Source: Actinocorallia sp. API 0066
Lineage (GTDB): Bacteria; Actinomycetota; Actinomycetes; Streptosporangiales; Streptosporangiaceae
Assembly (NCBI RefSeq): GCF_020991275.1
Contig: NZ_JAJLQY010000001.1
Coordinates: forward strand, 1-64,000
Length of the DNA: 64,000 bases
Direction of reading: 5' to 3'
Positions 54,665-64,000 of the stretch are shown piece by piece. Made by a program: the position numbers and the translations under genes. The notes beneath the pieces are model-generated. The model made no database searches and had not been told where the DNA came from. It saw only the letters and a list, made by a program, of their open reading frames with translations. Within the stretch, counting starts at the first letter, position 1; each line of letters begins with the position of its first letter.

Positions 54665-55061
54665 CGGTTCCTTACGTTCTCTCCCGATGCGTCGTGGCGC
54701 AGTCTCGTGCAGCGCGTGCCGGAAAAAACCCTCAAAGGATGGGATGTCGGGTGCGGGTCCGGCGGTATCGGCCCGGCGCGCCGGTGACGGCGGGCCGTCG
54801 TGGTGTTTCCGACGGCGCGGGAAAGGCGTCGGATATCCGGCGGACAAAGGCGCGTCAAGCGGCTGCCGGGAAAAGGGGGAAGGGGATTGTATTTCCGGAT
54901 GTGGGGGTCGGTACCGATGGGTTGGCGCAGGTGGGGGTGGGTGTGGATTTGTGGTGGGGGAATGTGCCGGGGATTCTTTCGGGGTCGGGAAAAAGGGTGG
55001 TCCGATGGGGTGGCGTGTACTAGGTTTCTGCGGGCGTGTCATCCGACGGAGGGGGACGGAT
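54665..55061. other. Intergenic, no gene seen
   Basis: About 400 bp between the vWA remnant and the first secreted-protein gene. It is G-rich on the plus strand near 54890-55010, with runs of four to five G. No supported frame; it should contain the two divergent promoters. Confidence 0.4.
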
Positions 55062-55646
55062 TTGTTCAGGCGAGTTATCCGCGGGGTCATGGTCTCGGTG
55101 CTGGCGGCGGGGGCCGTCGCGGGGGTCCCGGTCGGCGCGGCGGGCGCGGCCGCCAAGCCGTGTGCCGTCGGGAAGTGGACGATGGTGAAGCACACCTTCT
55201 CCGCGCGCGGCCAGGGCTACGACTTCACCGGCGCGGGCGGCAAGGGGGTCCGCCTCGTCGTCGGCAAGAAGAAGCTCTCCTGGAACTTCCGGGGTTCGCG
55301 GCCGCTGGCGAGCAAGGGCACCAGGGCGGACGAGAAGGTCGCGATGTGGAGCCGCTACAGCGGTCGGCTCACCGTGCCGGTGTCCATCACGGGCAACCGC
55401 AAGGGCCTGCTGGCGGCGGACGTCCGCAAGGCGAAGGGCGACGCGGTGGCACGGACGGGCAAGGGCGGGTCCACCAAGGCCGACGCCACCTATCCGCTCG
55501 CCCCGAACTACCGCAACGGCAAGCCGGAGACCATCGCCCTGGGATCGGGCTCGTTCACCTGCTCGGCGAAGACCCTCCATCTTGTCCTCGCGACGAAGTC
55601 CGCCACGGACTCGTCGCGCTTCGACACCTGGTTCCGGCGCGCCTGA
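55062..55646 (+). CDS. Secreted protein, paralogue of the next gene
   Basis: 194 aa from the TTG at 55062, with GGAGGGGG 6 nt upstream. Signal peptide: RRVIRGVMVSVLAAGAVAGV then PVGAAGAAA. The mature part starts KPCAVGKWTMVKHTFSARGQ and ends FTCSAKTLHLVLATK...FDTWFRRA, with two cysteines that could form one disulfide. It aligns with the following gene over its whole length. I do not recognise the family. The Gly/Lys-rich beta-prone middle suggests a compact extracellular domain. Confidence 0.72.
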   Translation: MFRRVIRGVMVSVLAAGAVAGVPVGAAGAAAKPCAVGKWTMVKHTFSARGQGYDFTGAGGKGVRLVVGKKKLSWNFRGSRPLASKGTRADEKVAMWSRYSGRLTVPVSITGNRKGLLAADVRKAKGDAVARTGKGGSTKADATYPLAPNYRNGKPETIALGSGSFTCSAKTLHLVLATKSATDSSRFDTWFRRA

Positions 55647-55660
55647 CGCGGGCACTCACG

Positions 55661-55686
55661 AGGGCCGTCCCTGAGGGGGCGGCCCT
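55661..55686 (+). terminator. Hairpin after first secreted-protein gene
   Basis: AGGGCCGTCCC and GGGGCGGCCCT pair around TGAG with one bulge. TCGTCGTCTT follows. It lies 15 nt after the stop codon. Confidence 0.65.
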
Positions 55687-55848
55687 TCGTCGTCTTCGGG
55701 AGAGGGCGGGACGAGCGGGGAGCGGGGCCGCCGAAGTGACCCAGGTGACACGTGTGAAATGAGGGCCGTATCTCACTATCTTCGGCGATCGTCGGAAGTG
55801 TAAGTTTCAACGGTTCATTTCTCCCCCGGAAAAACTCGGAGGTCAGCC

Positions 55849-56424
55849 TTGGTCACAAGGCTCGGTCAGGTGGGTCTCGCGGCGGCGCTCGTGGTGGGCG
55901 TCGTCGCGGTCCCCGGTACGGCGTCGGCGGCGCCGAAGGCGTGCGCGCTCGGCACCTGGACCCTCACCAAGCACGCGCTCTCCGTCTCGGGCGACGGTTT
56001 CAGCCTGAAGACACAGGGCGGCAAGGGCACCAAGCTCACCATCGCCGCCAAGTCCGTGAAGTACGACTTCAGCAAGACCGCCCGGGTCACCGGCAAGGCC
56101 AGCGGTGAAGGCATCACCTTCTCCATCTGGACGAAGTACTCCAAGACGCTGACCGTCAGCGGCTCGTTCAAGGGCAAGGCGAAAGGCACCTTCCTGCTCA
56201 AGCCCAAGACGGCCAAGGGCACCGCCCTCGCCGAGCAGGGCTTCGCGGGCTCCACCAAGGTGGACGAGCGCTACAAGGTGGCCACCGCGGTCAAGAAGGG
56301 CGACGTTGAGCCGCTCGTGCTGACCGAGGGCAAGTTCACCTGCTCGAAGAAGGCGCTGCGCCAGTCGCTCGCGGGCAAGTCCCCGGAGGGCAAGGTCAAG
56401 ATCGACCTCTGGTACAAGCGCTGA
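55849..56424 (+). CDS. Secreted protein, paralogue of the previous gene
   Basis: 191 aa from the TTG at 55849 with GGAGG 6 nt upstream, the same unusual start as its paralogue. Signal peptide VTRLGQVGLAAALVVGVVAV then PGTASA-AP. The mature start KACALGTWTLTKHALSVSGD matches KPCAVGKWTMVKHTFSARGQ of the neighbour, and both end in a Cys-containing FTCS(A/K)K motif and a basic-aromatic tail (DLWYKR here, DTWFRRA there). Very Lys-rich. Function unknown. A strong hairpin follows. Confidence 0.75.
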   Translation: MVTRLGQVGLAAALVVGVVAVPGTASAAPKACALGTWTLTKHALSVSGDGFSLKTQGGKGTKLTIAAKSVKYDFSKTARVTGKASGEGITFSIWTKYSKTLTVSGSFKGKAKGTFLLKPKTAKGTALAEQGFAGSTKVDERYKVATAVKKGDVEPLVLTEGKFTCSKKALRQSLAGKSPEGKVKIDLWYKR

Positions 56425-56429
56425 CCCCT

Positions 56430-56467
56430 GTTCCACTGGGAATCTCCGCTGAGATTCCCAGTGGAAC
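56430..56467 (+). terminator. 17-bp perfect hairpin
   Basis: Arms 56430-56446 and 56451-56467 are fully complementary around a 4-nt loop, 5 nt after the stop of the second secreted-protein gene. No U tract is evident (GTGTCAATG follows), but the stem is long. Confidence 0.7.
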
Positions 56468-56593
56468 GTGTCAATGTACGGCTACTGGCCGGTATTTGCT
56501 AAAAGTGCCGATTATGTGGGGTGTAGCCGTTGATATCCGGGCGAACCATGGCGAGTATGACGAGCTGACCGAGCACTACGACGGGCAGGAACG

Positions 56594-57019
56594 ATGACCC
56601 ACCCCGAATCGACCGCCAAGCTCAGCTGGCTCCTCGACGATCTCGTCGAGCGCGTCGAGCAGGTGCACCAGGCGGTCCTGCTCTCCCGTGACGGCCTCAT
56701 GATGGGCGCGTCGCGCGGTGTCTCCCGCGCCGACGCCGAGTTCCTCTCCGCGCTCTCGGCCGGCTTCAACAGCCTCGCCAACGGGGCGCGCGAACACTTC
56801 AAGGCACGCCAGGTCAGGCAGGCCGTCATCGAGATCGACGACAAGCTCTTCTTTGTGGTCCCCGCCGGCAGTGGAAGCTGCCTCGCCGTCCTCAGCAGCG
56901 CGGGACAGGGCGCGGGGATCGTCGCCTACGAGATGGCCCTCCTCATCAAGCGGGTCAGGCAACACCTCGCGGTCGCGCCGCGCACACACGAGCACCATCC
57001 CGCCGCGGGTCACAGGTAG
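56594..57019 (+). CDS. cvnB: Roadblock/LC7 domain protein of a conservon
   Basis: 141 aa. LSWLLDDLVERVEQVHQAVL, LSRDGLMMGASRGVSRADAE, IEIDDKLFFVVPAGSGSCLA and AYEMALLIKRVRQHL fit the roadblock/LC7 fold. In Streptomyces conservons CvnB acts as a regulator of the CvnD small GTPase. The gene is followed by cvnC- and cvnD-like genes, but no cvnA sensor kinase precedes it. Confidence 0.9.
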   Translation: MTHPESTAKLSWLLDDLVERVEQVHQAVLLSRDGLMMGASRGVSRADAEFLSALSAGFNSLANGAREHFKARQVRQAVIEIDDKLFFVVPAGSGSCLAVLSSAGQGAGIVAYEMALLIKRVRQHLAVAPRTHEHHPAAGHR

Positions 57020-57027
57020 GAGCGACG

Positions 57028-57408
57028 ATGGAGGGTCCGAAGGAGCGATGGGTCGGCCGGGACGCCGGCCCCCTCGTCCGCCCGTACACCATCACCAAGG
57101 GCCGCACCCGGACCTCGGGCGTCCGGCTCGACCTCGTGACGATCCTCGTCGCCACGTGGAACCCGGTCCGCGACCACATGCGCCTCACCAGCGAGCAGCA
57201 CCGGCTGCTCGCGATGTGCCGCAAGCCCATCACCATCGCCGACCTCGCCTCCGAGATCGACCTCCCGCTGAAGGTCGTGCACGTCCTGCTCGGCGACCTG
57301 GTCGAGCACGGGCTGCTGCAGGAGGTGCCGCAGCAGCAGCAGACCCCCACCGGGCGACACGACGCCCGGCTACTGATGAGAGTCCTGAATGGCCTACGAG
57401 AACTCTGA
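57028..57408 (+). CDS. cvnC: DUF742 protein of a conservon
   Basis: 126 aa. GRDAGPLVRPYTITKGRTRT at the N-terminus and the winged-helix-like part LLAMCRKPITIADLASEIDL, VVHVLLGDLVEHGLLQ are hallmarks of DUF742. It lies 8 nt after cvnB and overlaps cvnD by 20 nt. In known conservons it associates with the membrane complex; its biochemical role is uncertain. Confidence 0.9.
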   Translation: MEGPKERWVGRDAGPLVRPYTITKGRTRTSGVRLDLVTILVATWNPVRDHMRLTSEQHRLLAMCRKPITIADLASEIDLPLKVVHVLLGDLVEHGLLQEVPQQQQTPTGRHDARLLMRVLNGLREL

Positions 57409-58006
57409 CCCGGGCGCCGACGACCCGCGCGTCGCGCTGAAGATCCTCGTCGCGGGCGGCTTCGGCGTCGGCAAGACCACGCTCGTCGGCGCCGTCAGCG
57501 AGATCCGGCCGCTGCGCACCGAAGAGGATCTGACCGACGTCGGCGCGGGGGTCGACGACCTGACCGGCGTCGAACGCAAGACCACCACCACCGTCGCGAT
57601 GGACTTCGGCCGCCTCACCTTCGCCGACGGCCTCCGCCTGTACCTGTTCGGGACACCGGGCCAGGAGCGGTTCTGGTTCATGTGGGACGAGATCGCCTAC
57701 GGGGCGGTCGGGGCCGTCGTCCTCGCCGACACCCGGAGGCTCGAAGACTGCTTCGGCGCCATCGACTTCTTCGAACACCGCCGCATCCCGTTCGTCGTCG
57801 CCGCGAACTGCTTCGACGGCGCCCGGCGCTACTCGGCCGAGGAGATCCAGGACGCGCTGGAGGTGGACCCGCACGTCCCCGTCGTCCTGTGCGACGTGCG
57901 CCGCCGCGACTCCGTCAAGGAAGTCCTCATCGCGCTCATCGAACTCGCCATCGAGGACTCCGTCACCGCCACCCCGGCGCCGCTCCCCGCCCACCCGCAC
58001 CGCTGA
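57389..58006 (+). CDS. cvnD: Small GTPase-like protein of a conservon
   Basis: 205 aa. P-loop VAGGFGVGKTTLVGAVSE, switch-like TTTTVAMDFGRLTF, and LFGTPGQERFWFMWDEI containing the DxxGQ-type motif (here TPGQE). The NKxD motif is replaced by ANCFDG, as usual in CvnD. It is the molecular switch of the conservon, probably GTP-binding. A hairpin terminator follows. Confidence 0.92.
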   Translation: MAYENSDPGADDPRVALKILVAGGFGVGKTTLVGAVSEIRPLRTEEDLTDVGAGVDDLTGVERKTTTTVAMDFGRLTFADGLRLYLFGTPGQERFWFMWDEIAYGAVGAVVLADTRRLEDCFGAIDFFEHRRIPFVVAANCFDGARRYSAEEIQDALEVDPHVPVVLCDVRRRDSVKEVLIALIELAIEDSVTATPAPLPAHPHR

Positions 58007-58024
58007 CCTCACCCCCCTCCCCCC

Positions 58025-58059
58025 GGCCGTCGCCCGGCCCCACCCCCCGGGCGACGGCC
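58025..58059. terminator. Hairpin between cvnD and MFS gene
   Basis: Perfect 13-bp GC stem, 58025-58037 with 58047-58059, between converging genes. Confidence 0.65.
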
Positions 58060-58096
58060 CCCTCATCCGCGCGTGGCGGCGACGGCGGGGCGCGGG

Positions 58097-59392
58097 TCAG
58101 GTCAGGGGATGGGCCAGCTCGTCGGAGGGCATCCTGGCGGCGATGAGGGCGATGAGGGCGAAGGCGAGGGGGAGCAGGCCGGCGCCCACAAAGATGAGCG
58201 GGATGGGGACGACCTGGGAGAGCGGGCCCGCGGCGGCGATCGAGGCGGGCATGAGGGCCAGCGAGACGAAGAAGTCGAGGCTGGAGACACGGCCGAGCAT
58301 GTGGGCGGGCACCCGGCGCTGGAGGAGCGTGCCCCAGATGACCATGCCCGCGCCGTCGGTCAGACCCACGACGAAGACGGCGGCCGCCATGATCCAGAAC
58401 GAGTCGGTGTAGCCGAGGACGACGAGCGGGACGTTGCCGAGGCCCCAGCCGAGAACCATCACCGTCAGGTAGCGGCGCGGCAGCCGCCACGACGAGACGG
58501 CGAGGGAGCCGATGATCGCGCCCAGACCGAAGAAGGTGAGCAGCAGCCCGAACACGCGCTCCCCGTCGTCGAACGCGTCGCGGGCCAGGAACGGCAGCAG
58601 CACCTCCACCGGCCCCATGACGGCCAGGACGGCGAAGCAGGCGAACAGAAGCGTCCACAGCAGCCACGGTGTGCGCACGGTGAAGAGCACGCCCTCGCGC
58701 AGCTCCCCGAACGCGCTCTTCACGCCACCCGACGCTCCCGCCGAGGAAGCGTCGGCGGGCGGCTCCTTCGGCAGGAGAAGCACGAGCACAAAGGCGAGCG
58801 CGTACAGCACGGTGACGATCAACGCACCCGTCCGGGGCAGGAACGCCCCGACGACGACCCCTGCGAGCGCGGGCCCCGCCGCCTGCTGCAACGCCGGGCG
58901 CAGCGCCCCTTCGAGCCCGTTGGCGGCGAGTAGATCCCGCGCCGGAAGGATCGTCGGCAGGTAAGCCGTGTAAGCCGGATAGAAGAAGGCCGCGCTCGCG
59001 CCGAGCGCCAGGGACGCGAGCCCGAGATGCCACAGCTGGATCAGCCCGGTGAAGGCGAGCAGCGTGATCACCGAGGTGACGACGGCGCTCGCCGCGTGCA
59101 CCACGATGATCACCGCGCGTTTGGAGACCCGGTCGGCGACGACGCCGCCGAGCAGCGAGAACAGGAAGATGCCCGCGCTGAGGCCGGAGGCGACCGCCGA
59201 CAGCGCCACCGGGCTGTCGCTGAGCGCGATCACCTGGAAGACGAGGACGACCGTCCACATGCCGCCCGCGAACAGCGAGAGCGCCACCGAGCCGACGAGC
59301 GGCCGGTACGCCGGGACGCGCAGCGGGGCGAGCGCCCGCCAGCGGACGGGCGGATGGTCGTGCGCTGTCTTCTCCGCGACGTTCTCGGGCAT
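58097..59392 (-). CDS. MFS transporter, enterobactin exporter-like group
   Basis: 431 aa with about twelve TM helices. PLVGSVALSLFAGGMWTVVL begins the first helix, and GGVVADRVSKRAVIIVVHAA carries the loop 2-3 signature (GxxxDRxxRR form). TILPARDLLAANGLEGALRP and GRVSSLDFFVSLALMPASIA are typical of the DHA3/EntS-like group. Likely a drug or metabolite efflux pump; the substrate cannot be inferred. Confidence 0.88.
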   Translation of the reverse strand: MPENVAEKTAHDHPPVRWRALAPLRVPAYRPLVGSVALSLFAGGMWTVVLVFQVIALSDSPVALSAVASGLSAGIFLFSLLGGVVADRVSKRAVIIVVHAASAVVTSVITLLAFTGLIQLWHLGLASLALGASAAFFYPAYTAYLPTILPARDLLAANGLEGALRPALQQAAGPALAGVVVGAFLPRTGALIVTVLYALAFVLVLLLPKEPPADASSAGASGGVKSAFGELREGVLFTVRTPWLLWTLLFACFAVLAVMGPVEVLLPFLARDAFDDGERVFGLLLTFFGLGAIIGSLAVSSWRLPRRYLTVMVLGWGLGNVPLVVLGYTDSFWIMAAAVFVVGLTDGAGMVIWGTLLQRRVPAHMLGRVSSLDFFVSLALMPASIAAAGPLSQVVPIPLIFVGAGLLPLAFALIALIAARMPSDELAHPLT

Positions 59393-59466
59393 CCGCCCTT
59401 GGTAGCAGGCGGGCGGTCCCGGCTTCCAACCATTTTCGGCCGGGCGGCGTCACACAAAACAGGGGC

Positions 59467-60408
59467 TCAGATACGCCGGAGACGGATGCGCTGGACGGAG
59501 TGGTCGGGTCCCTTGTGTAGGACGAGGGTCGCCCTGGCCCGGGTGGGGAGGATGTTCTCGGTGAGGTTCCGCTCGTTGATCTCGTGCCAGATGCCGCGCG
59601 CGAACGTCACGGCCTCCGCGTCGTTCTGCAGCCGGGCCTGCTCGTGGAAGTAGGAGCGCGGGTCGGCGAACCTGGTCCGGCGCAGCGCCACGAACCGCTC
59701 CAGGTACCACTGGCGGATGTGCTCGACCTTGGCGTCGACGTAGATCGAGAAGTCGAAGTAGTCGGAGACGCTGAGGGAGCCCGTCTGGGGGACCTGGAGG
59801 ACGTTGATGCCCTCGAAGATGAGGATGTCGGGCGTCTGGACGGTCTGCCGTTCGCCCTTGAGGATGTCGTACTCCAGGTGCGAGTAGACGGGGATCGTCT
59901 GGTCCTTGGCGCCCGCCTTGATCCGGGAGACGAACCGGAGCAGGGCCCGCTGGTCGTAGGACTCGGGGAAGCCCTTGCGGTTCATGAGGCCGCGCCGGGC
60001 CAGCTCGGCGTTGGGGTGGAGGAAGTTGTCGGTGGTGACGAGCGCCACCCTGGGGTGTTCGGGCCACCGCGCCAGCAGCGCCTGCAGCAGCCGCGACACC
60101 GTCGACTTCCCCACGGCGACACTCCCCGCCACCCCGATGACGAACGGCGTCGGCCGCACCGCCTCGCCCAGAAACGTGCTGAGCGCGTCCCGAAGCCCAC
60201 TGTCCCCGGTGAAGAACAGGTTCAACAGCCGCGTCAGCGGCAGATACACGTCCTCAACCTCATCAATCCCGATCGGGTCCTTCAACCCCCGAAGATCATC
60301 CAGATCCGCTTCCGTCAACGTAAGCGGAGTATTCGCCCTGAGTTGCCTCCAGGCGTCCCTGGAGAACTCAACATAGGGACTCGGGATCGGTTCCCAGGGC
60401 GCGCTCAT
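59467..60408 (-). CDS. coaA: Pantothenate kinase type I
   Basis: 313 aa from the ATG at 60408. [20 protein letters not shown] at the N-terminus, P-loop [53 protein letters not shown] and [20 protein letters not shown] are those of bacterial CoaA. It phosphorylates pantothenate in the first step of coenzyme A synthesis. Divergent from glmS. Confidence 0.96.
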   Translation of the reverse strand: MSAPWEPIPSPYVEFSRDAWRQLRANTPLTLTEADLDDLRGLKDPIGIDEVEDVYLPLTRLLNLFFTGDSGLRDALSTFLGEAVRPTPFVIGVAGSVAVGKSTVSRLLQALLARWPEHPRVALVTTDNFLHPNAELARRGLMNRKGFPESYDQRALLRFVSRIKAGAKDQTIPVYSHLEYDILKGERQTVQTPDILIFEGINVLQVPQTGSLSVSDYFDFSIYVDAKVEHIRQWYLERFVALRRTRFADPRSYFHEQARLQNDAEAVTFARGIWHEINERNLTENILPTRARATLVLHKGPDHSVQRIRLRRI

Positions 60409-60492
60409 GGGTGACGAGGGTAGCCAGGGGTGGCTTCGGTGCAGGTTGGCGGGGCTCCAGTCTTTGACGGATCGACAGATAGTGTGGCGTTC

Positions 60493-62337
60493 ATGTGCGG
60501 AATCGTGGGTTACGTCGGCGGTCAGCAGGCCGAGCAGGTCGTCGTTGACGGGCTGGCGCGGCTTGAGTACCGGGGGTACGACTCGGCGGGCATCGCGCTC
60601 GTCGTGGAGGGGAAGCTCGCGACGGCCAAGAAGGCCGGCAAGCTGATCAACCTCCGCAAGGTGCTGGAGGAGGAGCCGCCGCCCGCGTCCACGGTGGGGC
60701 TCGGGCACACCCGGTGGGCGACGCACGGCGCGCCCAACGACGCCAACGCCCACCCGCACGTGGACTGCGGCGGGCGGATCGCGGTGATCCACAACGGGAT
60801 CATCGAGAACTTCGCGGCACTGCGGGCGGAGCTGACCGAGCGCGGGCACGTGTTCGGCTCGGAGACCGACACCGAGGTCGTCGCGCACCTCCTGGAGGAG
60901 GAGGTCGGCGCCGGGCACGGTCTGGCCGAGGCGATGCGCAGGGTCTGCCGCCGCCTTGAGGGCGCCTACACGCTGGTCGCGGTGGACGCGCAGGACGCCG
61001 ACGTGGTCGTCGGCGCCCGCCGGAACTCGCCGCTCGTGGTCGGCAAGGGCGTCGGCGAGAACTTCCTGGCCTCGGACGTCGCCGCGTTCATCGAGCACAC
61101 CAGGGACGCGATCGAGCTGGGCCAGGACCAGGTGGTGGAGCTGCGCCGCGAGGGCGTGAGCGTCACCGACTACGACGGGCGTCCGGCCGACGTCCGCGAG
61201 TACCACGTCGACTGGGACGTGTCGGCGGCCGAGAAGGGCGGCTACGACGCGTTCATGCTGAAGGAGATCGCCGAGCAGCCGCGCGCGGTGGCCGACACCC
61301 TGCTGGGCCGGATCAGCGCGGACGGCCGCCTGCACCTGGACGAGATGCGGATCACCGACGAGCAGCTCCGCGAGATCGACAAGATCATCATCATCGCGTG
61401 CGGCACGTCCTACCACGCGGGCATGATCGCCAAGTACGCGATCGAGCACTGGGCGGGCGTCCCGTGCGAGGTGGAGCTGGCCAGCGAGTTCCGCTACCGC
61501 GACCCGATCCTCACCAAGACGACGCTGGTGATCGCGATCTCCCAGTCGGGTGAGTCGATGGACACGCTGATGGCTGTCCGGCACGCGCGTGAGCAGAAGG
61601 CGCGGGTGCTGTGCATCTGCAACGTGAACGGCTCCACGATGCCGCGTGAGTGCGACGGCGTCCTGTACACGCACGCGGGCCCCGAGGTGGGCGTCGCGGC
61701 CACCAAGACGTTCCTGACGCAGTTGGTGGCGGTGTACCTGATCGCGCTTTACATCGCGCAGGTACGCGGCACCAAGTGGGGTGATGAGGTCTTCGCCATG
61801 GTCCAGTTGCTGGGGTCCATGCCGGAGAAGGTGGAGAAGGTCCTGGAGACGATGGAGCCGGTGCGTGAGCTGGCCCGCTCCCTGGCGGACGAGAAGTCGG
61901 TGCTGTTCCTGGGCCGTCACGTGGGCTACCCGGTGGCGCTGGAGGGCGCGCTGAAGCTCAAGGAGTTGGCTTACATGCACGCGGAGGGCTTCGCGGCGGG
62001 TGAGTTGAAGCACGGGCCTATCGCGCTCATCGAGGACGGCCTGCCTGTGATCGTCGTGGTGCCGCCGCGTGCCCGCGCGGTGCTGCACGACAAGATCGTC
62101 TCCAACATCCAGGAGATCAGGGCGCGGGGGGCGCGCACGATCGTGATCGCCGAGGAGGGCGACGACTCGGTCGCGCCGTACTCGGACACGCTGATCGAGG
62201 TCCCGGCCGTGCCGACGCTGCTCCAGCCGCTGGTGACGACGGTGCCGCTCCAGGTGTTCTCGTGTGAGCTGGCGACGGCCAAGGGCCACGACGTGGACCA
62301 GCCGCGCAACCTCGCCAAGTCCGTCACGGTGGAATAG
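60493..62337 (+). CDS. glmS: Glutamine-fructose-6-phosphate aminotransferase
   Basis: 614 aa. The N-terminal nucleophile is Cys2 of MCGIVGYVG. The glutaminase domain has [13 protein letters not shown] and [19 protein letters not shown]. The two SIS domains show [25 protein letters not shown] and [20 protein letters not shown]. The C-terminus [15 protein letters not shown] is diagnostic. It makes glucosamine-6-phosphate for cell wall precursors. Confidence 0.97.
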   Translation: MCGIVGYVGGQQAEQVVVDGLARLEYRGYDSAGIALVVEGKLATAKKAGKLINLRKVLEEEPPPASTVGLGHTRWATHGAPNDANAHPHVDCGGRIAVIHNGIIENFAALRAELTERGHVFGSETDTEVVAHLLEEEVGAGHGLAEAMRRVCRRLEGAYTLVAVDAQDADVVVGARRNSPLVVGKGVGENFLASDVAAFIEHTRDAIELGQDQVVELRREGVSVTDYDGRPADVREYHVDWDVSAAEKGGYDAFMLKEIAEQPRAVADTLLGRISADGRLHLDEMRITDEQLREIDKIIIIACGTSYHAGMIAKYAIEHWAGVPCEVELASEFRYRDPILTKTTLVIAISQSGESMDTLMAVRHAREQKARVLCICNVNGSTMPRECDGVLYTHAGPEVGVAATKTFLTQLVAVYLIALYIAQVRGTKWGDEVFAMVQLLGSMPEKVEKVLETMEPVRELARSLADEKSVLFLGRHVGYPVALEGALKLKELAYMHAEGFAAGELKHGPIALIEDGLPVIVVVPPRARAVLHDKIVSNIQEIRARGARTIVIAEEGDDSVAPYSDTLIEVPAVPTLLQPLVTTVPLQVFSCELATAKGHDVDQPRNLAKSVTVE

Positions 62338-62414
62338 TCCCGGCGAGTCGTGAACCTCCCGCTGTCGCCCGTCATCTGATCCGCTGATGACCACGGCGGT
62401 CGGCGGGAGGACGC

Positions 62415-63386
62415 ATGGACGCAGGGGTGCGGGCGCGGGAGGTGACCCGCTCGTTCGGCGCCGTCCGCGCCCTGGACGGGCTCGACGTCACCGTCCCGTA
62501 CGGCGCGGTGACGGCGCTGGTGGGCGCGAACGGGGCCGGCAAGACGACCCTCATGCTCATCCTGGCGACGCTGCTGGCGCCGGACTCCGGGTCGGTCGAG
62601 GTGGGCGGGCACGACGCGCTGCGCGACCCCGTCGCGGCCCGCGCGTCACTCGGCTGGATGCCCGACGTGTTCGGCGTCTACGACATGCTGACGGCCGAGG
62701 AGTACCTGGTCTTCTTCGCCGAGGCGTACGGGCTGCCCAAGGCCGAGGGGGTGTCGCGCGCGCACGAGCTGCTCCAGCGGATGGGGCTCGCGGAGTGGGC
62801 GCGCAGGCCCGTCCACGTGCTTTCGCGCGGCCAGAAGCAGCGGCTTGGGCTAGCGCGCGCGCTGGTGCACCGCCCGAAGGTGCTGATCCTTGACGAGCCG
62901 TCTTCCGGGCTCGACCTGAAGTCCCGGGTGGAGCTGCGCGGCCTGCTGCGCTCGCTGGCCGCCGACGACGGCGCCGCGGTGCTCCTGTCCAGCCACGTGA
63001 TGAGCGAGCTGGAGATCGCCGACCGGGTCGTCCTGATCGACGGCGGCCGGACGCGCGGCGAGTGGGACGCCGCCGAACTGCTCTCCGGCCGACGGGTGCC
63101 ATGGCTCGTGCGCGCGCTTGACGACCAGGCCCTGGCCGTCGCGCTCGATCGCGCCGGGGTGCCGCACAGCAGCGCCTCGGGAGCGGCCGACGTGCGGATC
63201 GGCCCGCTTACCGAGGAAGAGGCCGCGGGCGTGCTCTCGGGGCTCGTGGAGGCCGGAGTACGGGTCGTCTCCTACACGCCCGCAGGCGGCGTGCTGGAGA
63301 GCGCGGTGCTCGCGGCGGGAGCGGAGGACGAGCCCGATGAACACGGGCTCGTCGTGGACGGCGCGTGGCGGCGGGAGGAGATCTGA
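62415..63386 (+). CDS. ABC-2 type exporter ATP-binding protein
   Basis: 323 aa. Walker [17 protein letters not shown], signature [16 protein letters not shown], Walker [13 protein letters not shown], switch His in [13 protein letters not shown]-terminal domain of about 110 residues follows, as in drug or antibiotic exporters. The stop is followed by the permease in a 1-nt TGATG overlap. Confidence 0.9.
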   Translation: MDAGVRAREVTRSFGAVRALDGLDVTVPYGAVTALVGANGAGKTTLMLILATLLAPDSGSVEVGGHDALRDPVAARASLGWMPDVFGVYDMLTAEEYLVFFAEAYGLPKAEGVSRAHELLQRMGLAEWARRPVHVLSRGQKQRLGLARALVHRPKVLILDEPSSGLDLKSRVELRGLLRSLAADDGAAVLLSSHVMSELEIADRVVLIDGGRTRGEWDAAELLSGRRVPWLVRALDDQALAVALDRAGVPHSSASGAADVRIGPLTEEEAAGVLSGLVEAGVRVVSYTPAGGVLESAVLAAGAEDEPDEHGLVVDGAWRREEI

Positions 63387-64000
63387 TGGCGGGTGTGCGC
63401 GGGATCGGCCTTGTGGCCCGGCAGGAGCTGCGGACCAGGGTGCGGGCGCGGCGGTGGCGGCTGCTGCTCGGCGTGTGGTTCGGGCTGGTCGGCCTCCTCA
63501 CCTTCGCCCTGTGGGCCGCCTATGACGGCGGCTACTCCGACCGCGACCTGGGTGTCGCCGTCTACGGGACGCTGCTTCTGCTCGTCCTCCTTCTGGTGCT
63601 GCTGCTCGCCCCGGCACTGGCCTCGCAGTCCGTCAACGGGGAGCGGGAGCGCGGCACCCTCGCGCTGCTCCAGCTGACGGGCCTGACGCCGGGCGAGATC
63701 GCGGCGGGCAAGCTGGTCGCCGCCTGGGGGACGGGCCTTGTGGCGCTCGGCCTCACGCTGCCGTTCCTGGCCTGGCCGGTGCTCACCGGGGCGGTTCGGC
63801 CTGTCACCGCGCTGGTGTCGGTGCTGGTGACGGCTTTGCTTATGGGCGTCGTGTGCGCGCTCGCCCTGTGCTTCTCGGCTGTCGCGGCCCGTGGGGTGGC
63901 GTCCGCTCTGGCGTCCTACCTGACCGTCTTCGGGATGCTCATTGGGACGGTCATCTGCTACGGCGTCTATTTCGGACTCACCGCGCCGTCCGAGGGGTCG
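63386..64000 (+). CDS. ABC-2 type permease (3' end outside window)
   Basis: 205 residues are visible. After a basic start (RQELRTRVRARRWRLLLGVW), TM helices include LLLGVWFGLVGLLTFALWAA, GTLLLLVLLLVLLLAPALA and LVSVLVTALLMGVVCALALC. SVNGERERGTLALLQLTGLT is the cytoplasmic coupling segment typical of ABC-2 permeases. The frame is open at the window end. Confidence 0.88.
   Translation, partial: MAGVRGIGLVARQELRTRVRARRWRLLLGVWFGLVGLLTFALWAAYDGGYSDRDLGVAVYGTLLLLVLLLVLLLAPALASQSVNGERERGTLALLQLTGLTPGEIAAGKLVAAWGTGLVALGLTLPFLAWPVLTGAVRPVTALVSVLVTALLMGVVCALALCFSAVAARGVASALASYLTVFGMLIGTVICYGVYFGLTAPSEGS

Noticed and set aside
59467-62394. A 975-codon minus-strand frame
   Set aside because: It joins the real coaA gene to a long antisense stretch of glmS; coaA starts at 60408.

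Overview
The window is about 72% GC with codon use, short spacings and gene families typical of a filamentous actinomycete. The families include conservon GTPase genes, DUF574 methyltransferases, FxSxx-type STAND proteins and an ansamycin polyketide locus. The order Streptosporangiales (Actinomadura-like) is my guess, not something the sequence proves. Genes run on both strands and many start codons overlap the previous stop by 1-11 nt.

Layout. 1-12.5 kb: the right end of an ansamycin-type cluster. It holds the last modules of a type I polyketide synthase with no thioesterase, a RifF-like amide synthase that would release and cyclise the chain, and a set for methoxymalonyl-ACP (dehydrogenase, O-methyltransferase, ACP, acyl-CoA dehydrogenase, FkbH), with an unusual KAS III-like protein inserted. 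12.5-24.0 kb: a decayed accessory region beside a tRNA-Tyr gene. It holds an aminotransferase, an IS5-like transposase remnant, a large coiled-coil orphan, a toxin remnant next to a DUF2283 gene, a NACHT fragment, an intact RelE-type toxin-antitoxin pair, broken MobC/relaxase genes, a double-HTH regulator, two GntR/UTRA regulators and a frameshifted tyrosine integrase with an extra half copy. This looks like a dead integrative/mobilisable element.

24.1-33.5 kb: YajQ, a tandem-repeat intergenic region, an SDR with an altered active site, a membrane pentapeptide-repeat protein, then a conflict/RiPP-like set: an nSTAND ATPase, a 64-aa FxsA-like peptide, an FxsT-like STAND-TPR protein and a HExxH-type peptide hydroxylase. 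No radical SAM partner is present. 34.3-44.7 kb: nine tightly packed same-strand genes: zinc-ribbon/helical-repeat protein, J-like protein (HRD instead of HPD), GrpE-like protein, Hsp70, a two-TM coiled-coil protein with a MotB-like partner, and a vWA-PP2C-kinase triad. I regard this as the best candidate for an undescribed system: a membrane motor-like pair joined to a private Hsp70 machine and a phospho-switch.

44.7-64.0 kb: an Imm51-like gene, a secreted hydrolase, a TPR protein, an ABC exporter, a sulfotransferase-like gene, a 46-aa membrane protein, two CNNM-type transporters, a DUF574 methyltransferase, a broken vWA gene, two paralogous secreted proteins with TTG starts, conservon genes cvnB-C-D without the sensor kinase, an MFS exporter, coaA, glmS and the start of a second ABC exporter. 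Much of this last part looks like ordinary core genome.
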